Origin: Caballeronia sp. INDeC2
GTDB taxonomy: Bacteria > Pseudomonadota > Gammaproteobacteria > Burkholderiales > Burkholderiaceae
Length of the DNA: 64,000 bases
NCBI RefSeq assembly: GCF_023631325.1
Contig: NZ_JALQDG010000042.1
Location: 310,001 to 374,000, forward strand
Direction of reading: 5' to 3'
Shown: positions 1 to 8,387 of the stretch, in pieces
How the letters are laid out: the number at the start of each line of letters is the position of its first letter
How positions within the stretch are numbered: the stretch's first letter is position 1
The notes under the pieces: model-generated
Databases searched by the model: none
What the model was told of the DNA's origin: nothing
What the model saw: the letters and a program-made list of their open reading frames with translations, nothing else
Made by a program: the position numbers and the translations under genes

Positions 1-1388
1 ACGAAACGGCCCACGAGCGCAGCCGCCGCCGCCATCGCGGGACTCACCAGATGCGAGCGGCCGCCCGCGCCCTGCCGTCCCTCGAAGTTACGGTTCGACG
101 TGGACGCGACGCGCTCGCCGGCTTCGAGCCTGTCTGCGTTCATCGCGAGGCACATCGAGCAGCCCGGCTCGCGCCATTCGAATCCCGCGGCGATGAAAAT
201 CTCGTGCAGCCCTTGCGCCTCCGCTGCGCGCTTCACTTGCTGCGAGCCCGCGACAGCGAGCGCGAGCCGCACGTTCGGCGCGATCTGCCCGCCCGCGGCA
301 CGCAACACGCGCGCGGCAGCCTGCAAATCTTCGAGGCGCCCGTTCGTGCACGAGCCGATGAAAACCTTGTCGATGGCAATCGCTTCCATCGGCGTGCCCG
401 CTTTGAGGCCCATGTAGTCGAGCGCGCGTGTCCATGCGGCGCGCTGCCCTTCATCGGTAGCGTCGTCGGGATCGGGTACGCGGCCATCGACGCCCGTCAC
501 CATCTCCGGCGACGTGCCCCACGTGACCTGCGGAACGAGCGCCGACACGTCGAACACATGCTCGGCGTCGAAGCGCGCGTCGTCGTCCGAATGCAGGGAA
601 CGCCATGCATGCGCGGCACGTTCCCATGCCTCGCCTCGCGGCGCATGCGGGCGTGTGCGGCAATAGTCGAGCGTAGTGTCGTCGACCGCGATCAGCCCGG
701 CGCGCGCGCCCGCCTCGATCGACATGTTGCAAAGGGTCATGCGCCCTTCCATCGACAACGCGCGCACCACGGGCCCCGCGAACTCGATCGCATAGCCCGT
801 TGCGCCCGCCGTGCCGAGCGCGCCGATCACCGCGAGCGCGATGTCTTTGGCGCAGGATCCGGCGGGCACTTCGCCGTCGATGGTCACGCGCATCGTGCGG
901 CTGCGTCGCGTGATGAGCGTTTGCGTCGCGAGCACATGCTCGATCTCCGATGTGCCGATGCCGAACGCGAGCGCGCCGAGCGCGCCGTGTGTGCTGGTGT
1001 GCGAATCGCCGCACACGATCGTCATGCCGGGCAGCGTGTTGCCGAGCTCGGGCGCGACGACGTGGACGATGCCCTGATGCATGTCGTCCATGCCGTGATG
1101 CGCGATGCCGTTGCGCGCGCAGTTATCGCGCAACGCTTCGACCTGAATGCGCGAGACCGGATCGGCGATGCCGAGATCGCGCGCCGTGGTCGGCACGTTG
1201 TGATCGGCGACCGCGAGATTGGACTTCGCGCGCCACACGGGCCGCGATTCCTGCCGCAGCGCCTCGAACGCCTGAGGGCTCGTGACCTCGTTGAGCAGAT
1301 GACGATCGATGTAAAGCAGCGTCGTGTCGTCCGCATCGGTGCGAACGACGTGCGCGTCGAAGATTTTGTCGTACAGGGTTTTCGTCAT
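1..1388 (-). CDS. leuC: 3-isopropylmalate dehydratase large subunit paralogue (LeuC), 3' end cut by window
   Basis: Aconitase-family hydro-lyase subunit that, with a LeuD partner, isomerises 2- to 3-isopropylmalate or a related hydroxy-diacid. Translation begins MTKTLYDKIFDAHVV and runs 462 codons to the window edge, against about 470 for the family, so only a few C-terminal residues are missing. The three 4Fe-4S cysteines are present in IGSCTNGR and PGCSMCLAMN, and substrate-loop motifs such as GDSHTSTHGA are intact. The start is the ATG at 1386-1388. It lies 104 bp downstream of the MFS transporter on the same strand, across a strong hairpin. A second full leuC lies at 24.9-26.3 kb, so this copy may serve a catabolic diacid rather than leucine synthesis; that is inference. 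Confidence 0.93.
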   Translation of the reverse strand, partial: MTKTLYDKIFDAHVVRTDADDTTLLYIDRHLLNEVTSPQAFEALRQESRPVWRAKSNLAVADHNVPTTARDLGIADPVSRIQVEALRDNCARNGIAHHGMDDMHQGIVHVVAPELGNTLPGMTIVCGDSHTSTHGALGALAFGIGTSEIEHVLATQTLITRRSRTMRVTIDGEVPAGSCAKDIALAVIGALGTAGATGYAIEFAGPVVRALSMEGRMTLCNMSIEAGARAGLIAVDDTTLDYCRTRPHAPRGEAWERAAHAWRSLHSDDDARFDAEHVFDVSALVPQVTWGTSPEMVTGVDGRVPDPDDATDEGQRAAWTRALDYMGLKAGTPMEAIAIDKVFIGSCTNGRLEDLQAAARVLRAAGGQIAPNVRLALAVAGSQQVKRAAEAQGLHEIFIAAGFEWREPGCSMCLAMNADRLEAGERVASTSNRNFEGRQGAGGRSHLVSPAMAAAAALVGRF

Positions 1389-1447
1389 CGATATTTAGCG
1401 ATCCGAACTATACGACGAGCGTTTGCGTCGATGGATCAGGCGGGGAA

Positions 1448-1473
1448 CGCCGCCGCGCCTTCGCGCGGCGGCG
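1448..1473 (-). terminator. Perfect 11-bp GC hairpin between MFS gene and leuC
   Basis: The two arms, 1448-1458 and 1463-1473, are perfectly complementary and all G/C, around a 4-nt loop that reads GAAG on the minus strand. It lies just after the transporter stop codon and before leuC. No U-tract follows, so it may be a partial terminator, an attenuator or an mRNA-stabilising stem rather than a complete intrinsic terminator. Confidence 0.45.
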
Positions 1474-1496
1474 TGATTACTTGATTACGTGATTAC
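1473..1496. repeat. Three tandem copies of an 8-mer (gtgattac/ttgattac)
   Basis: The units at 1473-1480, 1481-1488 and 1489-1496 differ at only one base. The last copy overlaps the TAA stop codon of the MFS gene (1493-1495). This looks like slippage-generated triplication; no function is evident. Confidence 0.6.
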
Positions 1497-2878
1497 GAGT
1501 CCTGTACCAGCGAACCTTGCGCCGGTTCGCTTGCCGCCGCGGGGGTCCGCGGTTCGCCGAAGCGCGCGCGGTAAAGTAGCGCGAGGATCGTCGAGAATAC
1601 GGCCGCAATGAGGAACAGCAGCGAGGCCGCATAGAACAGTTGCGTGACGGGCAAGTGCATCGAGAGCAGCAGCCCGCCGATGACGGGCCCGGACACCGAG
1701 CCAATCTTGCCCACCGAAATCGCACTGCCGACGCCCGCCGAGCGGAACGACGTCGGATAGATCATGCCGGCCACCGCATAGAGCCCGTACTGCGCGCCCA
1801 CCACGCAAAAGCCGGTGGCGAACACGGCGAGCATGAGCCAGCCCTGCGACGAGCCGTGGCCGAGCGCCGCGACGACCGGAAGCCCGATGACGGGCAGCGA
1901 AATGATCGCCGCGACACCGTGACGATCGACAAAGCGGCACAGCACGAGGCCGCCGATCACGCCGCCGACCGAGAACATCATCGTGATGAGCCCCGCGCCG
2001 CGCGGATCGATGCCCATGCCTTCCATCAGAATCGGGAGCCAGTTCTGCAGGAAATAGAGCGCCATCGAGTTCGCGATGAACACGATCCACAGCAGCGGTG
2101 TGATGGCGGCGAGGCCGTCTGAGAAGATGAGCTTCAGCACGAAGCGCTGTTTCTCGCGCACTTCGCCGGCCACGAAGAGCGCGTCGGCGGGAATCTTCAG
2201 CTCGGGACGCAGGCGCGTCATGAGCTTGCGCAACATTTGCGGATCGCGCTGCCGGATCACGAGCAGTTTCGCGGACTCCGGCAACATGAAGATCAGCAGC
2301 AACGCGACGAGCACCGAGCCGACGCCGCCGACCGCGAACATGACGGGCCAGCCGAAGCGATGAATCAGCGACGACGATACCAACCCGCCCGATCCCGCGC
2401 CGATGGAAAAGCCCGAGAACATCAGCGTGACCCAAGTGGCGCGCAGGCGCTTCGGCGCATATTCCGCGACGAGCGCAACCGAATTCGGCACCACGCCGCC
2501 CATGCCGATGCCCGCCAGAAAGCGCAGCAGCATCAGCTCCTGAAGCGACGTGACCCACACCGAAGCGTAGGTCAGCGCGCCGAAGAACAGACTGCCGATG
2601 ATGATCGCCTTCTTTCGGCCGAGCCGGTCGCCCAGATAGCCGAAGATGAACGAGCCGATCAAGGTGCCGAAGAGGCCCGCGCCGAACACGGGGCCGAATC
2701 CGCCGCGCGCGACGTGCCAGTCCTTGATGATGGCGGGCGCCGCGAACGACACGGCCGTCTGATCGTAGCCGTCCATCAGCATGATCAGGAAACACCAGAA
2801 GAGCAGACCGGCGGCGAAGCGTCCCGTCTTCTGCTCTTCTATCAATGTCGCAATGTTGAAAGTCCGGTCTGCTTGCAT
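1493..2878 (-). CDS. MFS transporter, AAHS (aromatic acid:H+ symporter) type
   Basis: 461-residue 12-TM inner-membrane transporter. The first membrane segment carries DGYDQTAVSF, matching the conserved DGxD motif of aromatic-acid/H+ symporters, and loop 2-3 has GYLGDRLGRKKA, the MFS signature. A long central loop with charged residues separates the two six-helix halves. The ATG start at 2878 has a GGGA-type ribosome site. It sits between a porin and leuC on the same strand and close to an aromatic-type catabolic block, which fits uptake of an aromatic or other organic acid. The substrate cannot be told from sequence. Confidence 0.88.
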   Translation of the reverse strand: MQADRTFNIATLIEEQKTGRFAAGLLFWCFLIMLMDGYDQTAVSFAAPAIIKDWHVARGGFGPVFGAGLFGTLIGSFIFGYLGDRLGRKKAIIIGSLFFGALTYASVWVTSLQELMLLRFLAGIGMGGVVPNSVALVAEYAPKRLRATWVTLMFSGFSIGAGSGGLVSSSLIHRFGWPVMFAVGGVGSVLVALLLIFMLPESAKLLVIRQRDPQMLRKLMTRLRPELKIPADALFVAGEVREKQRFVLKLIFSDGLAAITPLLWIVFIANSMALYFLQNWLPILMEGMGIDPRGAGLITMMFSVGGVIGGLVLCRFVDRHGVAAIISLPVIGLPVVAALGHGSSQGWLMLAVFATGFCVVGAQYGLYAVAGMIYPTSFRSAGVGSAISVGKIGSVSGPVIGGLLLSMHLPVTQLFYAASLLFLIAAVFSTILALLYRARFGEPRTPAAASEPAQGSLVQDS

Positions 2879-2904
2879 GTATGTCCCGTTTTACCTCGTG
2901 CGGA

Positions 2905-2929
2905 CGGACGCGCCGCTCGGGCGCGTCCG
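2905..2929 (-). other. GC-rich hairpin in the MFS leader / downstream of porin
   Basis: Perfect 10-bp arms at 2905-2914 and 2920-2929 with a 5-nt loop, 26 bp upstream of the MFS start and 186 bp beyond the porin stop on the same strand. There is no U-tract on the minus strand. It could end porin transcription partially or shape the transporter mRNA leader. The rest of the 2879-3115 gap shows nothing else clear. Confidence 0.35.
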
Positions 2930-3115
2930 CTCGCACTGCTGCTGAATGTCTCTCATGACGGCGCCGTGGCCGGAGTGACAATATAAGAGTCGGCCCCGCG
3001 CGGCTCAATCAAAAAGAAACGATGAAGCGATCGAAATAAGTGATGAATCCGCCTCGCACGCCCGTTCGCGCGCCGCTTGCACTCCGTTTCACCGCACGAT
3101 GACGCCTCCATGTCT

Positions 3116-4207
3116 TCAGAACAGATGGTTGACGCCGATGCGCGCGACCGTCTGGCTGCCGCTCGTCGAGGGCTGATAGCCGAATTGCGCCGCGCGCGCG
3201 CCGGGACCCGAAGCGCGTTGCAGGCCCACGCCCGCATACACCTGTGTGCGCTTCGAAAGGTAATCGGTCAGGAACAGGTTGTACTGGTTGATCGTGAGGC
3301 CCTGGAACAACGAGTGATCCGCCGACACGCCGAGAATGAAAAAGCCCAGGCCGCCGACAAGTTCCGTGTTCACGCCCGCCTGATAGTTGTTCAGCGTGGC
3401 CGAGCCCTGCGCGTTCTGCAGCTTGACGCCGGAATACGTGACGTGCGGCGTGAAGATGCCGATCTTCACGGAAGCCCCGGCCGCGAGTGTGCTGTATCGG
3501 CTGGCGTTGAACATCGTGCCCTGTCTCAACGGCTGGCCGAGCAGCGAGCCCAGGCTGAAGGTGCCGAAGACATCGGCGGTGCGGTTATGGGACATCGTGT
3601 ACGCGATGCCGAAGTTCACGGCCCCGCCCGAATACTGCGCGCCGATGCTGTATTGACGCCCGGCGCTGAAATCGCCCGCCTGATTGCCGAACGCGTTCAT
3701 CGCGCCGAACTGGAAGCCGTGGAAATCGATCGTCTCGTACTTCACGGCGTTGTTGAGCGCGTGCGTGTTCGCGAGGCCGTCGAGATTGCCGGGCGTGTAG
3801 TACGACGAGATGCCCGGCACCGAGTTGTTCAGCCTCCCGACGTACTGATAGATGTAGTCGTTGATGTTTCCGAAGCTGAGCGAGCCCCAGCGATCGTTCG
3901 ACAGGCCTACGTAGGCGTCGCGATTGAAGAAGCTCGTCGGGTTGATCTGCGCGCCGGTGTTGGTCAGAAAGCCCGATTCGAGCCGCGCGAACGCCGTGTT
4001 GCCGCCGCCGAGATCCTCCTTGATCAACAGTCCCCAGCGGTCCGGCTGACGCTTGCCGGCCGATTCCTGGTACAGGTGTTTGCCCTGAGAGTTCGACACG
4101 AAATCGACGCCGACATCGATGCTCCCATACAGCGTCACAGACGACTGCGCCCACGCGGGGCCAGTCAATATCGCGGCGCAGCCGCCGACGAGCAGACAAG
4201 TTCTCAA
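3116..4207 (-). CDS. Outer-membrane porin, Burkholderia OmpC-like general porin family
   Basis: 363-residue trimeric beta-barrel porin. A signal peptide (MRTCLLVGGCAAILTGPAWA) is followed by QSSVTLYGSIDVGVDF, the standard mature start of Burkholderiaceae porins, and the chain ends in VNHLF with the C-terminal Phe needed for barrel assembly. The start is a TTG at 4205-4207, chosen because GGAG lies 7 nt upstream and the signal peptide starts there. The gene is divergent from the ubiX-like gene and precedes the MFS gene, suggesting an outer- and inner-membrane uptake pair, although the pairing is inferred only from position. Confidence 0.9.
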   Translation of the reverse strand: MRTCLLVGGCAAILTGPAWAQSSVTLYGSIDVGVDFVSNSQGKHLYQESAGKRQPDRWGLLIKEDLGGGNTAFARLESGFLTNTGAQINPTSFFNRDAYVGLSNDRWGSLSFGNINDYIYQYVGRLNNSVPGISSYYTPGNLDGLANTHALNNAVKYETIDFHGFQFGAMNAFGNQAGDFSAGRQYSIGAQYSGGAVNFGIAYTMSHNRTADVFGTFSLGSLLGQPLRQGTMFNASRYSTLAAGASVKIGIFTPHVTYSGVKLQNAQGSATLNNYQAGVNTELVGGLGFFILGVSADHSLFQGLTINQYNLFLTDYLSKRTQVYAGVGLQRASGPGARAAQFGYQPSTSGSQTVARIGVNHLF

Positions 4208-4485
4208 CCGAAGTCTCCAATGTTTTTATCGTTGGCCGGTCGCTCGTCGGCGCCGGCTTCTTGCATCCCGCAGTGCTGCTTTGCCCGATGCGGAACCGAG
4301 TTTAACCACTTCAATTCGCGTTTTGAATCACGACTTATTTATCAAGCAATAGAACATCTTGAATATTCACTCAGGGTCTTTACCGATCGATTCAAAAAGA
4401 GCCTCATAAGTTATCCGGGAGATTGAATCGCCGTGCTAACATCCGCGACGTTTTGATTCCATCTCGGTTGAAACGGAGAGCACAG

Positions 4486-5064
4486 ATGCATTTCAGCGCA
4501 GTACAGCCCAGGCGCATGATCGTGGGCATCAGCGGCGCGTCGGGCGTCGTCTACGGTGTACGGCTGCTGCAGTTGCTCAGGCAGCTCGACATCGAATCGC
4601 ATCTGGTGATGAGCCGCTCCGCGCAAGTCACGCTCGCGCACGAGTCGCCCTACAGCGTCGCCGATGTCCGCGCGCTCGCCACCGTCACGTATCCGAACAC
4701 GGATATCGGCGCGGCCATTTCGAGCGGATCGTTCCCTGTGATGGGCATGATCGTCGCGCCCTGCTCGATCCGCACGCTCTCGGAAATCGCCACGGGCGTG
4801 ACGAGCGGCCTGCTTTCGCGCGCCGCGGACGTCACGCTCAAGGAGCGTCGCCGGCTCGTGCTGATGGTTCGGGAAACGCCGCTGCATCTGGGCCACTTGC
4901 GCAGCATGACGAGCGTGACCGAAGCCGGAGCAATCGTCTATCCGCCGGTGCCGGCATTCTACGCGAACCCCGAATCGCTCGACGACATGGTCGATCACAC
5001 CATCGGGCGCGTGCTCGATCTCTTCGGCATCGAGACTTCGGTCGTGCATCGCTGGGGCATGTGA
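4486..5064 (+). CDS. ubiX: UbiX/Pad1-like flavin prenyltransferase
   Basis: 192-residue enzyme that transfers a dimethylallyl group to FMN, producing prenylated FMN for UbiD-type decarboxylases. The N-terminal IVGISGASGVVYGVRLL is the family's FMN/phosphate loop, and MIVAPCSIRTLSEIATG and RETPLHLGHLRSM are further conserved blocks. The ATG at 4486 was chosen over an upstream TTG (4423) because GGAG sits just before it and the hydrophobic strand begins soon after. The only UbiD in the window lies at 14.1-15.7 kb, at the far end of the adjacent operon, so this protein probably supplies its cofactor. Confidence 0.92.
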   Translation: MHFSAVQPRRMIVGISGASGVVYGVRLLQLLRQLDIESHLVMSRSAQVTLAHESPYSVADVRALATVTYPNTDIGAAISSGSFPVMGMIVAPCSIRTLSEIATGVTSGLLSRAADVTLKERRRLVLMVRETPLHLGHLRSMTSVTEAGAIVYPPVPAFYANPESLDDMVDHTIGRVLDLFGIETSVVHRWGM

Positions 5065-5156
5065 GACTCGTGCGCGTGCCCTCGCGCATTAACAATTTTC
5101 ATCGATAACTCGTTCGAATTCTTTTGCTTCTTTAGCGGATGACGTTCATTTAAAGT

Positions 5157-5178
5157 GGTTCCGTTTTAAAACGAAACC
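5157..5178. promoter_or_regulatory. 22-bp near-perfect palindrome, candidate operator
   Basis: Arms 5157-5167 and 5168-5178 pair with one mismatch around the perfect 12-bp core cgttttaaaacg (5162-5173). It lies about 80 bp upstream of the monooxygenase ATG in an AT-rich gap, where an operator for the catabolic operon would be expected. Its regulator is unknown; two LysR genes follow the operon. Confidence 0.5.
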
Positions 5179-5186
5179 CCATTTAA

Positions 5187-5214
5187 AAGATTTATCTATC
5201 GAATGATAAATCTT
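5187..5214. promoter_or_regulatory. Inverted repeat, 10-bp perfect arms, in monooxygenase leader
   Basis: Arms aagatttatc (5187-5196) and gataaatctt (5205-5214) surround an 8-nt spacer, 45 bp before the start codon. It could be a second operator half-site pair or an RNA hairpin in the leader. The AT-rich composition differs sharply from the surrounding genes. Confidence 0.45.
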
Positions 5215-5258
5215 CTCGATAAGAGACAGCGTCAATACGAAAGAGGTCGAAAGGTCGA

Positions 5259-6446
5259 ATGAAGATCGTCATTGCAGGGGCCGGTATCGGCGGCTTGACG
5301 GCGGGAGCCGCATTATTAAAAGCAGGTTTCGAGGTCACCATTCTCGAACAGGCGAAAGCCCTGGGAGAAATAGGCGCGGGTGTGCAACTGAGCCCGAACG
5401 CCACGCGCGTGCTTTACCGGATCGGCGTCGGTGAGCGCCTCGAAAGCCTCGCATGCGAGCCGCCCGGCAAGCGCGTGCGTCTCTGGAACACGGGGCAGAC
5501 CTGGCCGCTCTTCGATCTCGGCGCGGCATCGCGTGAGGTGTACGGCTTTCCCTATCTGACCGTGCATCGCGCGGATCTCCACGAAGCGCTCGTCGATGCG
5601 GTGCGCGCGTTTCGTCCCGATGCGATCAAACTCGATCACAAGGTCGAGTCGATCGTGCAGCGCGATGGCCGGGTCGAAGTGCAGACCGTCTCGGGCGCCA
5701 CCTTCGAAGCGGATTTGCTGATCGGCGCGGACGGCGTGCACTCGCGCGTGCGCCGCGCGCTCTTCGGCGCGGACGAGCCGGTCTATTCGGGCGTGATGGC
5801 ATGGCGCGGCGTGATCGACGCCACGAAACTGCCCGAACATCTGCGCACGCCGTACGGCACCAACTGGGTCGGGCCGGGCGCGCACGTCATCCACTACCCG
5901 CTGCGCGGGCACAAGCTCATCAACTTCGTCGGCGCGGTGGAGCGCGACGGCTGGCAAGTCGAGTCGTGGTCGGAGCGCGGCACCATCGACGAGTGTCTCG
6001 CCGATTTCGACGGCTGGCACGAAGACGTGCGCACGATGATCTCGGCCATCGACATCCCATACAAATGGGCGCTCATGATCCGCGAGCCCATGACGCGCTG
6101 GACTTCGGGCAACGCCACGCTGCTCGGCGACGCCTGTCATCCCACGCTGCCCTTCCTCGCGCAAGGCGCGGGCATGGCGCTCGAAGACGGTTATCTGATC
6201 GCGCGTTGCATCGCGCGCCACGCGAACGATCTGCCGCATGCGCTCGAACGTTACGAGTCGCTGCGCCTCGAGCGCACCGCGCGCATCGTGCGCGGCTCGG
6301 CGGCGAACACGAAGCGCTTCCACAATCCCGCGCTCGCGCATGCGCAAGGCGCGGCGGATTACGTCGATCGCGAGTGGAGCGAAGAGCGCGTGAAAGAGCG
6401 CTACAACTGGCTGTTCGAATACGACGTCGACGCCGTCGAAGTCTGA
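5259..6446 (+). CDS. FAD-dependent aromatic-ring monooxygenase (salicylate/3-hydroxybenzoate hydroxylase-like)
   Basis: 395-residue class A flavoprotein monooxygenase that would hydroxylate an aromatic acid using NAD(P)H and O2. Visible motifs are the N-terminal dinucleotide fold IAGAGIGGLTAG, the DG motif GADGVHSRVRR near residue 155, and the second FAD motif GDACHPTLPFLAQGAGMALED near residue 290. It is the first gene of a ten-gene plus-strand operon and lies behind two inverted repeats that look like operators. The nearest families are salicylate 1-hydroxylase, 3-hydroxybenzoate 6-hydroxylase and 6-hydroxynicotinate 3-monooxygenase; sequence alone does not choose between them. Confidence 0.9.
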   Translation: MKIVIAGAGIGGLTAGAALLKAGFEVTILEQAKALGEIGAGVQLSPNATRVLYRIGVGERLESLACEPPGKRVRLWNTGQTWPLFDLGAASREVYGFPYLTVHRADLHEALVDAVRAFRPDAIKLDHKVESIVQRDGRVEVQTVSGATFEADLLIGADGVHSRVRRALFGADEPVYSGVMAWRGVIDATKLPEHLRTPYGTNWVGPGAHVIHYPLRGHKLINFVGAVERDGWQVESWSERGTIDECLADFDGWHEDVRTMISAIDIPYKWALMIREPMTRWTSGNATLLGDACHPTLPFLAQGAGMALEDGYLIARCIARHANDLPHALERYESLRLERTARIVRGSAANTKRFHNPALAHAQGAADYVDREWSEERVKERYNWLFEYDVDAVEV

Positions 6447-6510
6447 GCGGGCACGGCTCGCCTCATCAAGCTGCATCACGCCGAACCAAGCCGCATCAAG
6501 GAGACACAGC

Positions 6511-7044
6511 ATGTCCGACCATCTGCCGCCGGTGCGCGGCCTGCATCATTTCGCGTGGCGTTGCCGCAATGCCGAAGAAACGCGCCATTTCTACGAGGAC
6601 ATCCTCGGCCTGCCGCTGGTTCATCTGATCCGCCTCGACCGCGTACCGAGCACGGGCGAATATTGCCCGTACGTGCATCTGTTCTTCGAGATGGCCGACG
6701 GCTCGAACATCGCGTTCTTCGATCTCGGCGACGACACCGCCGCTCTGCCTTCGCCGAACACGCCGCCGTGGGTGAACCATATCGCGCTGCGTCTTGCCAC
6801 GCTCGACGATCTCGAAACGATGAAGCAGCGTCTCGTGGATCATGGCATCGACGTGCTCGGCATCACCGATCATCACTTCGTGCGCTCGATCTATTTCTTC
6901 GATCCGAACGGCTTGCGGCTCGAACTGACGGTGCCGGTCGCCTCGACCGAAACGCTCGCATCGTATCGTCGGGAAGCGCGTCCCGCGCTCGACGCGTGGG
7001 CCAGCAAAGACAAAAGCGCCGTAGCGGAGACGCCCGCCGCATGA
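6511..7044 (+). CDS. VOC-superfamily protein (glyoxalase / extradiol dioxygenase-like)
   Basis: 177-residue single vicinal-oxygen-chelate domain protein. Candidate metal ligands are the His in GLHHFAWRC near residue 12, the His in PWVNHIALR near residue 89, and the Glu in GLRLELT near residue 138, the usual H-H-E pattern. It is much shorter than classic two-domain type I extradiol dioxygenases (about 300 residues), so it may be a small dioxygenase, an isomerase or a lyase acting on the ring-opened product. It lies 64 bp after the monooxygenase and overlaps the next gene by 4 bp. Confidence 0.85.
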   Translation: MSDHLPPVRGLHHFAWRCRNAEETRHFYEDILGLPLVHLIRLDRVPSTGEYCPYVHLFFEMADGSNIAFFDLGDDTAALPSPNTPPWVNHIALRLATLDDLETMKQRLVDHGIDVLGITDHHFVRSIYFFDPNGLRLELTVPVASTETLASYRREARPALDAWASKDKSAVAETPAA

Positions 7045-8387
7045 CCGCGCTCAACTCGACTCATGATCCGGCCCGACGCAGCTGGATCGACTCGGCGAAT
7101 CTCACCGGCGCGGACTTTCCGATCCAGAACCTGCCGTTCGGCGCGTTCGCGCGCGATGGCGTCGGGCGTGCGGGCGTCGCCATTGGCGAACATGCGGCGG
7201 ACCTGCATGCGCTCGCCGACAGCGGCCTGCTCGCCTCGGGCAGCGATGCGGCGATCGCCTGCGAAGCCACACGGGACGGCACGCTCAATCGCCTGATGGC
7301 AATGCCGCCGCGCTATGCGAGCGCCTTGCGCGCCGCGCTCTCCGATCTGCTGAAGAGCGACGCGCCGCAGCGCGCGCACATGCAGCAACACGCCGACGCG
7401 CTGCTGCCGCGCATCGACACGCTCGAGCTGCGTCTGCCGTGCGAAGTCGGCGACTACACCGACTTTCTCACGTCGCTTCATCACACCGAGCGCCACGGAC
7501 GCTACAAGGGTCTCGCCGATCCGCTGCCGCCCGCGTTCAAGTCGCTGCCGATCGCGTATCACGGCCGCGCTTCGTCGCTGCGCGTGAGCGGCGGCGACGT
7601 GCGACGTCCGCACGGCCAGTATCGCGATGCGAACGGGCAGATCGTGTTCGGCCCCGCGCCCGCGCTCGATTTCGAGCTGGAATTGGCGGCGTGGATCGGC
7701 GAGGGCAATGCGCTTACGCAGCCGATTCCCGTCGACGATGCGCACGCGCACATCTTCGGTTATTCGTTGCTCAACGACTGGTCCGCGAAGAGCATTCAGT
7801 GGTTCGAACAAGTGCTCGGCCCGTTTCTCGGCAAGAGCTTTCATTCGAGCGTGTCGCCGTGGATCGTCACGTCGGAGGCGCTCGCGCCGTTTCGCAAGGC
7901 GCCCGTTGCGCGCGCCGCCGGCGATCCGCCCGTCATGCCGCATCTGCACGGCGCGCGCGATCAGCAGGAAGGCGGGCTTCATCTCGAACTGCGCGCGCAT
8001 CTGTCGACGCGGCAACTGCGCGAAGCCGGCGCCGCCGACGTGCGCATCACGCACACGCACCTCGACAATCTCTATTGGACGTTTGCGCAGATGGTCGCGC
8101 ATCACACGAGCAACGGCTGCAATCTGCGCGCGGGGGATCTGCTCGGCAGCGGCACGATTTCCGGAGCGGACGATGAAGCGCGCGCCTGCCTCACCGAACT
8201 CACCAACGCGGGCCGCGATCCGCTTCGCCTGCCCAACGGCGAAACCCGCACCGCGCTCGAAGACGGCGACGAGATCGTGTTGAGCGCACGCGCGGCGAAG
8301 CCGGGCGCGGTATCGATCGGCTTCGGCGAATGCCGTGGTCGGATCGCGCCGGCGTTCGTGTGGCAGCGAATGGAGGTCGCGGCATGA
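7041..8387 (+). CDS. Fumarylacetoacetase-type hydrolase
   Basis: 448-residue C-C bond hydrolase resembling full-length fumarylacetoacetase (last step of homogentisate breakdown), with the N-terminal SH3-like and C-terminal FAH domains. Metal-ligand features are present: YTDFLTSLHH with the catalytic His region, LDFELELAAWIG with the two Glu ligands, and NDWSAKSIQWFE with the Asp ligand. The ATG at 7041 overlaps the VOC gene stop (ATGA). A longer open frame runs upstream but covers the VOC gene. No homogentisate dioxygenase is nearby, so the substrate may be a fumaryl- or maleyl-type product of another ring cleavage. Confidence 0.88.
   Translation: MTALNSTHDPARRSWIDSANLTGADFPIQNLPFGAFARDGVGRAGVAIGEHAADLHALADSGLLASGSDAAIACEATRDGTLNRLMAMPPRYASALRAALSDLLKSDAPQRAHMQQHADALLPRIDTLELRLPCEVGDYTDFLTSLHHTERHGRYKGLADPLPPAFKSLPIAYHGRASSLRVSGGDVRRPHGQYRDANGQIVFGPAPALDFELELAAWIGEGNALTQPIPVDDAHAHIFGYSLLNDWSAKSIQWFEQVLGPFLGKSFHSSVSPWIVTSEALAPFRKAPVARAAGDPPVMPHLHGARDQQEGGLHLELRAHLSTRQLREAGAADVRITHTHLDNLYWTFAQMVAHHTSNGCNLRAGDLLGSGTISGADDEARACLTELTNAGRDPLRLPNGETRTALEDGDEIVLSARAAKPGAVSIGFGECRGRIAPAFVWQRMEVAA

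Noticed and set aside
3116..4207. Later Met as the porin start
   Set aside because: The TTG at 4207 has a GGAG site at the right distance and yields an intact signal peptide; later starts would remove it.
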